64,000 nucleotides of DNA, from NCBI RefSeq assembly GCF_002078875.1, contig NC_034409.1, forward strand, positions 11,751,399-11,815,398, read 5' to 3'. A model generated the notes under the pieces. It did not search any database. It was not told the origin of the DNA and saw only the letters and a program-made list of their open reading frames with translations. The translations under genes were made by a program, and so were the position numbers. The stretch's first letter is position 1. Every line of letters begins with the position of its first letter. Below are positions 11,452-24,166 of the stretch, in pieces. This stretch comes from Numida meleagris (Eukaryota; Chordata; Aves; Galliformes; Numididae).

Positions 11452-11800
11452 TAAAATGCCCCCTGCGCTGAGAAGCGGCGGGGAGCGGTGGGGCTGGGCT
11501 CGGCGGGGGCTGTAGGGCTGGGGTCCGCGCGGAGCCGGGCGGCCGCCGGGGGTGGGGACAGGAGAGGCAGCGCCGGGAGAGCCGCTGCCTCAGCCCTGGA
11601 GAGAGGCAAAACAAAAGAGCTCAGCTGCAGTTTGGTGTGTGTCAGGCTTAAAGCAGAAGATTCGAGACATTCGTGCCGAAAAATCAAAGCACAGCTGAGA
11701 CTACGTCTTACCGGGAAGGTATTTTCTGCTCGGAGAATGGGCTGGATCGGTACAGGTGGTTTGCAGATCATGCGAAGACAGACGGGCTGAGAGCCATGGA
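11452..11800 (+). promoter_or_regulatory. CpG island, candidate promoter and first exon of an unidentified gene
   Basis: 11452-11595 is extremely G+C-rich, with CpGs every few bases (for example GGTCCGCGCGGAGCC and GGCGGCCGCCGGGG). CpGs continue more thinly to about 11790, in a window otherwise nearly CpG-free. In birds such islands usually mark promoters. Plus-strand signals that would suit a first exon are a donor-like GGGAAG|GTATTT after 11718 and an ATG in good context (GAGCCATGG, ATG at 11796-11798), eight bases before a second donor-like AAG|GTGGGA. The frames through the island (11488-11790 plus; 11327-11614 and 11451-11882 minus) are open because stops are rare in G+C-rich DNA and show no known domain. 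Direction of transcription is not proven. Confidence 0.6.
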
Positions 11801-11868
11801 AAGGTGGGATAATGCTCTGCCTCCCTTCCTTGCTTTTCTCTTTTTTTTTTTTTTCCCTCTCTCTCGGT

Positions 11869-11876
11869 TTATAAAG
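11869..11876 (+). promoter_or_regulatory. TATA-like element downstream of the island
   Basis: TTATAAAG follows a long T/C tract (about 11822-11866) and could serve a start site near 11900. It may equally be chance in a T-rich region. Confidence 0.2.
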
Positions 11877-11900
11877 CAGCATAGCTGGGACCTGAGACAG

Positions 11901-14900
11901 GGTCGGTTGAAGTGATTAGATGGATTTTAATCCCCCAGAACAAAATCAAAATCAGAGGCGGTGCCGTGCTCGGCCAGATGTTCAGTGCAAACTTGGGCTG
12001 AGTCGGACTTGCCTTGCATGGTTCTTGGGTTGCTTTTGATGTTGTCTTTGTTTAGAATAGTTCCTGTACGAAACACCATGCCTTCAGACGGATCGCATGT
12101 TTCTTTCACAGATTGTCAGAGGACTGTTTGGTTGCTGTTCCGTTTTTGCCAAGCAAACGAAGGCTTTGATGATGTTTATGGGAACAGAAGGAGCTTGTGA
12201 CTTTGGATTTCCAGTGATGCTGGCGTGGTTAGAAGTTGAGCTGTGGTTGTTGTTGTACATTGTCTGAATTGTAACAATGGGCAGTTCAAGTGGAGCAAGT
12301 TTGAATGGTCTTTCTTCAGCAATTCCAAATGCATTTCACTCTTGTGCTCTTTCGCTTCTCACTGAATGCAAGAAATGGGATTTTTTTTTATTTGAAAAAA
12401 AAAGTCAACAGAATTTTTGAAAAGGGTGAAAGACATGAATATTTTAGTGTCATACTTACATTTGCAGGGTTGTTGTTATACCAACATGCCTTAATAGCTA
12501 AAAGAATGCCCAGCAATGTCTCATTTCTCTTGCTGGGCAGATGCATTTCTTTTGTTCTTGAACATTTTTCCCTGCCTTTTTAGAACAAAAGGCATTTCCC
12601 TTTTTTTCTTTCCTCTTTGTTTTTTTTAATGGCAGCAAGGGAGTTATGTACAAATTAGCAATTTTGCACAGGTTAATGCTCTGCTTCATTCTGAAGTAAA
12701 CTGCCTTAAGGTATTAGGAAGAAAAGGGGTGGGCAAACAGGGGGAGGCTTGACCGATGTCCAAGAAATATTGAATTCAGATAGATTTAAGTCGTACAGAG
12801 AAGGATATATTTATCTGTAGCTGGCTTTCAGCTCCATGTCATGCAAAATCTGCAGACCATAGCAGAGAGATTCTTAGCAACCAATAAATCAGATTTGTAA
12901 TGGGCCTTTAAAATTTGTCTGTGAGGGGTGACTGCCTGGGTCCCCTTTGGCCAAATTAAGATGCAATCTGACAGTACAGTAGCATCTGTGTGCTGACATT
13001 TTCTGGTGAACCTAGTGAAAAATGGCTCCATATCTCTTCTTCAGTTCCCAAAAGACAGTTTCTGAATAGCCGTGCATTTTTCCCCTGTATTGTTGTTTGC
13101 TCTAATCACCATTCTCCCTGATAATGTCTGACTGCCTTGTTTTGCTTTCCTTGCCTTAAAGTCTCTGTTTGAAGAGCCAAGGGACTGTGGTTGTTGTACC
13201 TAAAATCAGAGCCTCGTGCCAGTAACACTGCTCGCACTAAAAATCTGTTTGTTGCAGATGAGTTGTATAAATACCACTAATAAAGCAGTTTCTGCCTGTG
13301 CTGCTGGTATTAGATAAATGGGTTGGAAAACGTGTCTTAGATAACATGCCACCCATGATATAGGTAGAAAAAAAAGACCAAGTAGTGAGGACAACTGACA
13401 GGTAAAACTGAAAATCCTTAAAAAAGGCACGAGAATAAATTCCTTAATGGGCAGCAGTGCACCTGTCAGTGCAGTGCCTGTTTATCCAGGGGAGAAGTTC
13501 ACATTCAGATACTACACGACAGAGAGAGAGAGGGAGGGGGAGAGGCACCACTTTAATTGTACTACTACAAGTGTGCTTCTGGGGAGTGCCTTGCATTGAG
13601 CAGCACAGCTCTGCCTCGATGGCCTCAGCAGAACTTCCAGCTGAGGGAAGCAGGGAGTGGGAGATGCCTCCACCTGTGCATGGTGAGCTGAAGGCAGGGG
13701 AGTGAGGAGGAGATCCATGCCCTGTAATTCATGGGGTGGCAGTGGAGGCAGCTCTGGTGAGAGCCGCTGCTTGAACGTGAGAAGAGGTGGCTCTGTAGAG
13801 CAAAAGTAGGGCAGGCACGAGACAGAAGGATGGCTGTGAGAAGTTGTGAGTAGTGTGGATCCTCTCCAGAAAACCTGGCCAGTGCTATTTTTGTGACTTC
13901 CAGCAATGCCTAGGGATGCTTTTGAAAAATCAGTGACTCTGTACTTCCTCTCTGATTTAAGGGAATAGTTTCTCTTCTCAGCAAGAGAAGAATTTTAAAA
14001 GCTTCCCTCCTAGACATCAAGTGCTATAAATATCGTGCCATTTACTTGTTGCAAGAACTATTGTATTTTAGTTGGTACTTAGAGAGCATATTCTGTGGAA
14101 TACTCCTAAAACCCCAAAATGTTACTTTCCAGACTTGTTCCAATCTTTTTAGATTAATTTTCATACCTGTAAATGCTTGGAGTTACGGTAGAAAATTCCA
14201 CTACTGCTGGAGAGGAGCAAAAATGGAACTTTAACACTGCATGCAGATCCCATTATTGCTTTTGTAAAGGTAGATAATTTGACAGTAGTAAACAGTTTGC
14301 TTCATGGAAAGTGACACAATTGCACTGTGGGAATGTGGAAAAGAAAACAAACATCTTGCAAATCATCAGACAAGCAAAAATGTCAATGAGAGATATTCTA
14401 GATAAATGGAGTTGAAATGGTTTGAGTGACTGGAAGATTCCAGATGCCTAATTCACAGTGACCATATTTATAAAACAAGAGATCGCAGCTGCAGTTTTAG
14501 AAGCTAAACCAAGTCAGGCTGATTTCCAGATGTGTGCGTGCATAATCAGACACCATAGAAATCTGATGCTGAACAGAAGCAGATTAGATTTCAGAACTTA
14601 CTGAACAGTTTAGAGAAATTGGATTGAAGGTTCACCAAAGGCAGAAAAGTTTCTAGAAGACAGGAGACAACCAAATGTAATCCAAATGAAACCTACGCAC
14701 TCAACTATTAGCATTGTCTTTTGATTAAATGATTATTACTTAAAGCATTGTCTAAAGTGGACCTTTACAGTGAAAGTCTAATTTAAAAAAAGAAGCAAGA
14801 CTGTGTACATTTATTCTTAATACTAAATAGAAACTGCCGGGGGACCTTGCTTGCAAATCCACGTTTTCTCTGGATGAAGCACTGATAGATTGAGCCTCAG

Positions 14901-17819
14901 AAAAAGGAGGAGATGAAAAGAAAGGCAGAAATAAAATGGTTGTGCTTTTGAAATTTCTCACCATCACTTTCTACAAGCTGTGCAAAGATATCCGATGTTT
15001 TTGCTTCTTGTTGTTGTGTAACTTGAAAATAACAAGAATGAAGTAGATTAACGTATACTTTCATTGAAAGGAGAATCAGACCCAGAGTGTTGAAGTTTGA
15101 GAAAATTGTATTTACATTGAAGCAGTCCTAGTAGCGATTGTCAGTGTTCCAGCTGACAGACTCAGCAAGCAGCCCACCTATTTCCCATTTCAGCAGCAAG
15201 TGCCTGTACAGAAACTGTCACGCTCTCACTGCAAAATAAGCCTAAGAACATTAAAAGCCATATAGGGTTCCCAGTTGCCCTAACGTGACCAGTTTAAATA
15301 AAGTTTGTTGTAAATAGCATCACTATAACAGCTGATCATAGCCTGTAGACTCAGTAAAACGGTATGGTCAACAGAATTTCCAGTATCTTTTTTTTTCTTC
15401 TTCTTTTAATAAGGATTTCTCAACTACTCATCTGTCATTGTTTCCACATTTATATAGCATGTTCCAGACCCATGCATCTTCTCTACTTCTGGCACCAGAT
15501 AAATATTTCAGAGACAGATCTATCTCTTGTCACTGTTTTGGACTGATATTTTTAAAATTCTTCTCATGGCTGTATTATCCATAAAGATGATTTTTGTGGT
15601 AGCTTTTGGTGTTGATATATAGAGCATGTTCAAGTATTAGTGACTGACTGTTGTCTTGTAGAAAATGAAGCACAGCAGTAGCATTCACTTAAAACTGTAC
15701 TGGCTGGGTTCGCTCTTTCTCTGAGCACGGAAGGTCAGGTTGACTTATTCGGCTGAAGACAGAAAATCATTCTAATCTGGAAGGATGCAAGATATTTTTA
15801 ACCTGACCTCTCCATCTTTTCCCTATCACCATCCTAATCTCTTTGTTTCCTCCTACTTTTTGCCTTACCACTCACAAACTTATTTATTGATGTAAATCTT
15901 TTTTGATTTGACCTTGTCAACCATCTGTGACTTTCTCGTCCTGCCCCAGCTCCATGCTCCAGGACAGTGAGATACCTTCTGCTCCCTGCCCTTTCTCTGG
16001 TCTGCATGAACTCAGAGATCGATGCGTGCAGGGAGGTTGTCCTGAAAAGCATACCCAGATGCCTATGAAACTCCATATTCTATATCTCATCAGTCTCCCT
16101 ACTACAAAAAGGAAATGATTTTTCACCCCAATATTAGTCGTATCTGCAGTAAAGAGGTAAGTTGATATTCCTATGGTTAAAACTGCCAATGGCATCAATG
16201 AGAGCTGGTGGCTTTCACCAGATATTGTGATAATCTGAATCTATATGCTGAATATATATATCATCACATGAATGCTCCTAAAGGAGAGCTGATTGTTAGG
16301 CTTTAGAGCTCAGTTCTGCCTTGGATGAAACAAGTGCCAAGTTTCACTCTACAATAGAGACCTCTAGTAGAGAAAAGAAAGCTGATCCTGCAGAGGATCT
16401 CAGGTTAAATATAATTTTGACCCTTCCAGATAAAGAACACAAGCAAATAAAATTGACAGTGGATGGCCACTGAACCTCTAAACTTCTCACAGTGGTAGGT
16501 CTTATAAATACACAAACCCCCTTCAAAAAATAATTTTAAAAATTCCTAGGAAATATTTTTTAATCTGAAGGCATTAGGAGTTAAGTCTTTACAGCCATGA
16601 CAACTCTCATTGACAGACATACTCATAACCCAGAGGTGGTAGAATACAAGTGAGCATGGGTGTGGGAAGCATTGCAGTAGAGAGCACATCACAATAAGAG
16701 CTCTCCTCAGTTATCCTTTCCTTTCCAGTACAACAAATAAATTGCAGTGGTGTAAAGTTTGAAACATTATTGCAGCTAGAACGCTCTTTTGATGACAGAG
16801 ACAGCATAAGTCGTAAAAGCCCATCCTAGATACTAAAAAGTGAAGATTGCTGGAAATTAGTAATGATTTAGGAATTTGGGGGATCTGGATTGATTGGAGC
16901 ATAGAAATTGGGTATGTATAGCTTCATTCTGATCTTGATCATAGAGCTAGCCATCTTCTGAGAAACCTGCACCAATGGGAGTGCACATACTGTACTGTGC
17001 CTGCTTGCTCTCTGACACTGCACCCAAAGTCTTGGCTTCGGTCATCAGGAACATGAATGAGGCTGGCCAAAGTTGTTGGTGTGATTGTACCCACCTTTGT
17101 GAGCCGTGCTGACAGAAGTGGTCATCAGTCCTGAAGATGACAATGGTTGTAGTGAAATGCAGGCAAGCTGAGCCTGCAGGGACAAGACCTCTAGGACGGA
17201 GTTCCCTTTCATCCATGGATTTTTCACAGCCAGCTCTCCTGTGATAGAAACTACAAAGGATAACTTGGTAGCACTCCGTCATGCTATACAGTCAGACATA
17301 GTCCATCATTTTTTACTTGTACGGTGCTTTAATCTAGCAGTTAGCCTAAGGAGGAGTGAGGAAGTGAGGAACAGTGCTTTTCTCACTAATTAAGGCTCCC
17401 TATCATGGGGTTGGGACCAAGTGTGTCTAAAAGCAAAGATAAAATATGGCACCAGCTTTCTAAAGTACTTGGAAAATCTGGGACATCTGGGGAGATATAC
17501 AGAAGGGTGAATAAAGAAGGCTGGTGAGTTCATAATCATTCAGTGGCTGTGGCTGGGCCGACTGGAGGTGCACATCCTTCCATCTTCAAAGCTCTCCCAC
17601 ACCTCTTGAACGTCAAGGACATGTGTCTTGCTTTTTCTTGTTCAAAATGTATGATAGATCTTATGAGGAATAGAAGTTAGGAGTTGCACTAGTGTGGGTA
17701 TCATTAGCTTTCAAGTTCCTGCTCCCAGAAACCCAGAAGTCTTTATTGGGTGGCTGGTATCTGGCCTAGCAGTAGAAGGACTATGACACACAAAAGGATG
17801 GGGTATACACAACTTTCCT
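11901..17819. other. Unique stretch downstream of the CpG island
   Basis: No gene or dated repeat recognised. Minor features are T-runs near 12380 and 12600, a (GA)n patch at about 13520-13545, and MEF2/SRF-like A+T words at about 12885-12960. If the island promoter fires in the plus direction, this is likely first-intron sequence. Confidence 0.5.
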
Positions 17820-20800
17820 AGCTCGCATTTGCATTGCTGGATTTTAGAACTTGAAATAACTGGGGGAAGAGTCCATTCCCATCACCTCCCTTGTGTCATC
17901 ACAACTATTGAATACTGGGGTCAAACCAGCTGCAGTGTGTCATCATCCTGGAACACCTGCATCCCGGAAAGTCCTTCTGAAAAAGGCAGAGAGTGCCAAT
18001 GGAGTGCTCTGTACTGTTTTTGTTTCTTCTGCAGATTCAGCAGGTGCTGTATATTATCCTTTACAACCTTGAGCCATGGGGAGTTCGGACACTCTGTAAT
18101 TATGCTCCCTGTTCATGGAAGTTACTACCTATTACTATGTGAAATAGACCCTCTGATCAGGATTCAGAACTAAACTGGAGAAGTACGTTTTCTGCTACTT
18201 TTGCGCCAACAAAATAATGGTAGTTTTAATTTTTAGTAGTTAGTGCTCTCTGCCCCTTATATGGAAGAGCCTGTGTAAAAATATTTTGTGGCTGATACAT
18301 AAAGGAGGCAGACTCCCAGTGCTGACAGTTCACTTCCACAAATAATATTTTGTATCTGGGTAGTTCTTTTTACTAAAAGCTCATAGAGATTTACAGCAGT
18401 TCGTGAATGCTTTACAACTTGTGAGCCTGAGACAGGGCAAGTCCATGATCATTTTTACACGGAGATGACTCAGTCCCTTCTGTAGACATAGTCAGAAACT
18501 CACAGTTCTTCCTAACAAGTTTCCTTAATTGCTCACTACCCTTGAATTTGTATGTGAATTTATTTTTAAGCACGTGGACCCAGTTCCCAGAATGACTCAG
18601 TAGCAAAGAAGGAAACAAAAGCTGGGTATTCTAGCTGCGGTAGTGCCTGTTTTTGTGCCCCTCTTGACTTGGGTATTGCCTTCTATGAGATTCACCACTT
18701 TCTGCCTAGAAAAATGTAGTCTGCCTTATCTCACCCTGTTCTTTCCTGGAATTACTCAGAGGAAGTAAGATACAGTGGACACTTCATGCACTGTCTGTTA
18801 GGATAAAGAATATATGCTGTCTTGTTGTGTTTAGAAGAATGGTCCAGAGGAAACTCTGTATGGCATAGCTGTGATAACACACAGGCAAGAAATAAATAAA
18901 AGAAGAAAGAGCACCAGAAAATTTAGCTGCTTTGGTGTAATCTGCTAGTTCAGCATTACAGTACTTGATGCTAGTGTTCTTCCTTTGCCAAGACTCTTAG
19001 CAGTAGCTGCAGCAGTCCACAGCATAACAGTGTTTCTACCAGAGCTGCCCAAAAAGCCAAGAGAAATTCTTGTTGTTGCATACTTCCAGATGTTAAGAGC
19101 AGACCATCCTTGGCAAGGCACAGTGCACAGTGACCAACTCTTGAACATATTCTTCTCCCAGTCGTTTCATTTTCACACTTCCATTTGAGTAGGAAGGTCC
19201 TGCGTGCCCCCACTCTCTCACATGGGACTGACCACACTTTTAGGAAGCACCAAGGTTCTCAGTTTGTTGCTGCTCGCATCAAGGGAGCATGGCTGGGAGT
19301 GAGTGTAACTATCAGCATCGGTGCACCAAACCAACCAGTTCAGGCATGGCAACTCATGAAGGTGGAGGACAATTTCTTACACTCCTACAGTGCAGTATTT
19401 GTGTGTTTGTTAAATCGATTCTGCATATAAGGCTTAATACATGCAAATTATCCACTGTGATAATGTATGATCAGCCAGCCCAGATTGCAACTGAACAACA
19501 AATACAAGAATTATTGTCAAAATATCTTAAATGCTTGATAGGAGATTTGCTTCCTCAGCTTGAGGAAGGCAGAGGAACAGCTGGAGGAACAACCGAATAT
19601 TTGACCCGACATCCTGCTTGTCACACTGCCAGTAGTGGATGCTCTGGGAAAAGCAGAAGATCCAAATTGGTATAGAATAATATTTTCCTTTTATTTTCCA
19701 ATTTTTACCATAAGTTGCCAAGATACTGTGATGTGTTCCAAGTGACGTGGCATTCTTTATTTAAAGCATGATGTGTGTGTAGCCACATAATACAGAAGAA
19801 ATGTCATTTCCGTCATTGGTCTTATGGATTCATGCTCACTGACATGTATGTAACCAGACCTCTGCTCCTCAGTGCAGGTGAGGCATGGGGTAAAACTGGC
19901 GTGCTGTGCCTTCACCTGAACTTACTGCTGCCTTGGTGATGAGTATCGTATCTTCAAGCACATCAGGTTTGCCTGTCGTCATTACAAATACTTTCAAACT
20001 TTCTAATTTTGGCTACCTCAGCACAGAAATCTGAAAAGTTGCTTCATTAATGATAAACACATTTTTGTGCATATGAGTCATGCCCAGCAAATGCAAAATA
20101 CTCTAATCCAAGAAAAAAAGGGGGAAAAAAAGGTATCAAAAGAAACCCTTTTAGGGAAATTATTATAAAAAAATATACTGAAGTGTTTGATACTGAATGT
20201 GCATCGTCTGCTGGGATTATAGAAGGGCTCCTGCAAGTCATCTCTTCTCTATTCTAGGAATATTTATCCCTCATTTTTGCAGATGTGCCTTTCAAATATC
20301 AGTCGTGCTTACCAGTGTGCATACGATTTTAGTATCCCTATTAGCACATCCTGGCCATGGTTCTCCCACCTTTAGCAAAAAATGTGAGTGGATATTGATA
20401 AATAGGTAGACATTAATGAAGAAATGTTTGTCTTTGAGTGTAATACAGATGTCTCTAAAATACAGCTCCTGTTTCTCCTTAAAATTTCTCATCCTCTCTG
20501 AAATGGCTGTAGTGGAGTATTGGCTTGAACCCTCCATGCTGAAATAGCGTTGACCATTGTCTACACAGAGCTGTGACCAGCTGCACCAGGGAGAGCAATG
20601 GGGAAGTGCGCAGTGAGGGGCAAAGAGGAAGATGAAGCACAGAGCCTGGAGAAAAGCTCCAAGATGGAAAGAAACACAGGAGTTTATAGAGAAACGAGGA
20701 ACAACAACAACAAATAAAATTATGAGAATTGAGAAGGAGAAATTAAAATGAGTGAAAGCAGAAACAGGAATTCTCTTGTGCATCCTCAAACTGTCATGGT

Positions 20801-22928
20801 AAAGAATTACAGATTTTCCTTCACTTCTCCATGGAAATAAAACAATTATCATGAAGCTATTCTATTTTGTTCTTCAGAGTAATGACAGTGGCAGTTTCCT
20901 ATCTTGCGAAGTCTTGACATCGAGAAGAATTGCTGTCTTCTTTATGGTTACTGTTTTACTCAACTGCCAGAAGGCTGACATTTAGGTGCCACCATGCTAC
21001 CTTAACAGAAATGGATAGTTTTGCCTTATGGGAGCTGAGATGTAGGGACATAAATGTCTTCATAAGGAAAAAAATATATATATGATCTGGATGGTTTGCT
21101 TTGAACTGCACATGGAGTTCTAAACCAAAGTTAAAGTCACCTTCCCCATGCAGGAGAGGCTTTCAGGGTAGGGGTGTCCTTCTCTTCAGCCCCAGGCACT
21201 GTTCCTTGTCTGCTGTGCTTATGCTATTGCCTCTCAAATGTCCATATCCCACCGCTGAGGTTTCCCCTTTCCCAAAGAGTTTGTACCAGGCAGAGTTGAT
21301 TTGGGAGGGGTCTATGCCAGGGCAACTGCTGTGGCAGATGGCTTTGTGTAGGTTTTCTGAATCCTCATGAACCGTGGGCTGTTGAGAGAGGAGAGTTTGG
21401 ATTCAGTGCTGATTCTGCTGAGAGAGTGAAGGTGGGCAGGCACAATCTCGGTGGCCTTCACCTCATCCTTGCTTGTGAGAAGGGACAGAGAACGAATGGT
21501 GTGAGAGAAACTCTCTGTTATCCCTGCTGCTTCATGGCATATTATTAAATGAAAGTAAGAGGTAGCAGTGCACTTTTTTTGGCAGAAAGTCACCTTCTAA
21601 CACTTTGTCATTCAGGTTCTTTGAAACTCAACCTGAATGCAAGCTGCTTGCAAAAAGCATTAAAACTTTATCTTAAAGTCCCTGAAGAAGAAGTGTCTTC
21701 ACTCCTGCAACAGACTGAAGCTTTATTACAAGCCAAGTTCTGATCTCATGCACAGTGCTGTAAATCTGTTATTACTCACTCAAAATAAGTGGTACTGTCC
21801 TAGCAGTGAAACAGAGCAGGTTCACCCCATGGTTCTGAGCAGAGGAATGAATTCATTCTACGTTACTGGCACTGTAAACTTCTCTGACACAGTGCTGGCA
21901 CTTACTTTCATCTGGGTAATTAGAATTAAGCACTGTCTTCCTCTTGCAATTATACTAAATTAAGTTAAATCGTTCTGTTTCCAGCCTTCTGTTACACTGC
22001 AGAAAACTTTCTTTAGATAAACCTCACCCTTTAATCTTACTTTAAAATTCTGTGCTCAGGAATGTCTCCCAAAACATGCAAATGCATATTTAAAACACTC
22101 AGAGCAAGTAATCTCTGTAATGGTGCTAACATTTTTTCTCAGTTTTCACAGTTAGAGATGCAATAACTGTCAGAATGATGCAAGTTTTTCTGTGAGTCTG
22201 GAATAATGAGTAGATTGTTGGGTTTGGCAAGGAGAGGTGCAGATGGTGGTCAGTGTGAAGTCAGTGGCAGAATTTATACTGAAGTGAATGTTTAGGACAG
22301 CAACAGGTAAGACTTAAGGGCTTGAAGAGCCCATGTGTCAGAAGGCTGTAGAGCAGTAATATCATGCGCTATTTATAATGAAACTTGTTCCCTTTTTATT
22401 AGTCTTTCTCAGATAATTCTTTTTTTCCTCTCTTTAAGATGAATACTAACTTATTTTTATTACCTATAATACAATATGTCCTACAGGTCTAGATCAGCAA
22501 CATTTGCACACGTTTCTAAGGAGATCTTCAGTGTCTGCCTCAAAGGGATGTGAACCTGCAGTTCCACATTTGTCGTATTCTGTAGCTGTACAAATGATTT
22601 CAGTTGTTTCTGGATTCTTAACAGCAGGTTGTTCTAGGATTGTATAAACCATATAGTGTTCAACCGCATGAAGAGAACAAATTAATCCGTAATGGAAAGA
22701 GAGTCACTAAAAACTTTATATACAAAACTGTAGTTTTCTGCTCCTTTTTTGTATGGTAAGGACTGAACCTGAGGACTCGCTTCCTATGAGGGGCAACAAA
22801 TTAAATGGCTTGACAACTTCCTGTTAATTAGAAACAAAATAACCACACATTGAAATGATCAGAATCTTAACATTGTGTAAAAGATTACACTTCTTTTTAA
22901 TTTAAATAACTGTACCATTTTACTGAAG
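17820..22928. other. Unique stretch, no confirmed gene
   Basis: Contains two acceptor-like sites followed by short open frames (18035-18142 and 21616-21743) that I did not accept as exons. The 186-codon minus-strand frame at 20292-20852 lacks coding character. No LINE, SINE or LTR recognised. Confidence 0.5.
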
Positions 22929-22982
22929 TGTAGAGCTGGAAGAGACTTCTGGACCATTAATTTCAGTCCCCCTACAATCATA
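22929..22982 (-). mobile_element. Ancient CR1/L3-like LINE fragment, antisense
   Basis: TAGAGCTGGAAGAGACTTCT followed by a CAGTCCCCCT-type block resembles the reverse complement of the 3' end of old amniote CR1/L3 LINEs (AGCTGGAAGGGACCT...CAGTCC). It is short and strongly diverged, far older than the other CR1 copies here. Confidence 0.45.
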
Positions 22983-24028
22983 GACAAGTGTATCATATAA
23001 TCCCTTGCATAAGCATATCAGTTTTGCTACGCTGAATACATGGAGCACTCGTATTCATGGAGCACTTCTCATCTGTTATCAGTTATTTCATTGATCTCAG
23101 TGCTGTGCTCTGTTCAGCAATTAGCTACACATATCACCTTCACTGACCTGAATAGAGACGCACTGCAGAATAATCTCTCACCCAGCAGTAAGATTTCCTT
23201 CCTTATACTCTTCCACTTGTCTAGCTTCATTGTGATCATATTTTCTCTCTACTGAATTCTTTTCATTATTATTTGTTTTAAAGTCATAGGCACAATATAA
23301 TAAGTAACAGGTAATGTTTAGATGTGTCAGTCAATACAGGGGACAATCCTTTCTAGTCTATGTTTAAAAAGTAAATTTAACTGAGCAATTATTTTCACAA
23401 TAGAAGTTTGTTTTACTTCAGTAGCTCAAGTGCACACCTAGTTTGTGTAAAACAAATCCAATTCGGTAATACAAACAAACGTTCTCCTTGGTGCTTGAAT
23501 GGAGGCACGTACCATGCAAGACAGGGAGGTTATTAGCCTCTTAAAAATGCTTGATGGTGAAACTGCATTTACGCCAAGTACTGGATAAATGACATTTCGT
23601 TAAGTTTAGCCCCTCTAACTGTGACGTTTGCTCAGTTATTCATTAAATCTCACACGATTTTAACTTAAAAGCAGCTATGTCACAACCCTTTGATCACATT
23701 ACATTTTTTCATTTTCATGCATCCACGTTTTAACATTATCTTAAATTAATCTTCTTGTGACCTCAGTTGATCCAGACTTTCATTAAAGGATTTTCTTATA
23801 AAATTAATACAGGCCAATCCTTCTATGCTGTTTTGTTGTAGGGATCTCACTAGTCAGTGGTTGACAACTGAAATAAATATGTCATGAGACTGGAATATTT
23901 CATTTCTGGAAAACAGAACCGAAGAAGGAATTTTCATTAACATATCACACCCATTTTATCATACTAACAATCATTCTTTGGTTAGCTCCTGGAGCTAATA
24001 AGATGGAGAACAAATAGGTAATTTTCAT
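22983..24028. other. AT-rich unique stretch
   Basis: No gene seen. 23500-23800 has homeodomain-like TTAATTA/TAAATTAAT words and few low-complexity runs. It could be a conserved non-coding element, but that needs alignment to other birds. Confidence 0.4.
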
Positions 24029-24166
24029 TTCCTCCCTCCCTCCCTTCCTCCCTTCCTCCCTTCCTCCCTTCCTCCCTTCCTCCCTTCCTCCCTTCCTCCC
24101 TTCCTCCCTTCCTTCCTTCCTCCCTTCCTCCCTTCCTCCCTTCCTCCCTTCCTCCCTTCCTTCCTT
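24029..24166. repeat. Pure pyrimidine tract, (CCCTTCCT)n with quadruplex-forming minus strand
   Basis: About 138 bp with no purine on the plus strand, built on an 8-bp unit CCCTTCCT with a few CCTT and CCTC variants. On the minus strand GGG runs recur with 5-base AGGAA spacers, so the canonical quadruplex pattern is met many times in succession. Homopurine/homopyrimidine DNA of this length can also form triplex structures. The minus-strand open frames reading as Gly/Arg/Glu/Lys repeats (23945-24210) are artefacts of the repeat. Confidence 0.95.

Noticed and set aside
11327..11882. Minus-strand frames of 95 and 143 codons and a 100-codon plus frame through the CpG island
   Set aside because: Stops are rare in G+C-rich DNA; the three frames overlap on both strands and show no domain.
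18035..18142. Acceptor-like TTTCTTCTGCAG followed by 35 open codons
   Set aside because: No branch-site support checked out by eye, no recognisable protein and no donor; compatible with chance.
20292..20852. 186-codon minus-strand open frame
   Set aside because: It begins in low-complexity hydrophobic codons, has no domain, no promoter or splice signals, and its composition mirrors an AT-rich non-coding strand.
21616..21743. Acceptor-like TCATTCAG followed by a short open frame ending TGA
   Set aside because: Leu/Gln-rich short peptide (EEVSSLLQQTEALLQ) without domain; chance occurrence is likely.
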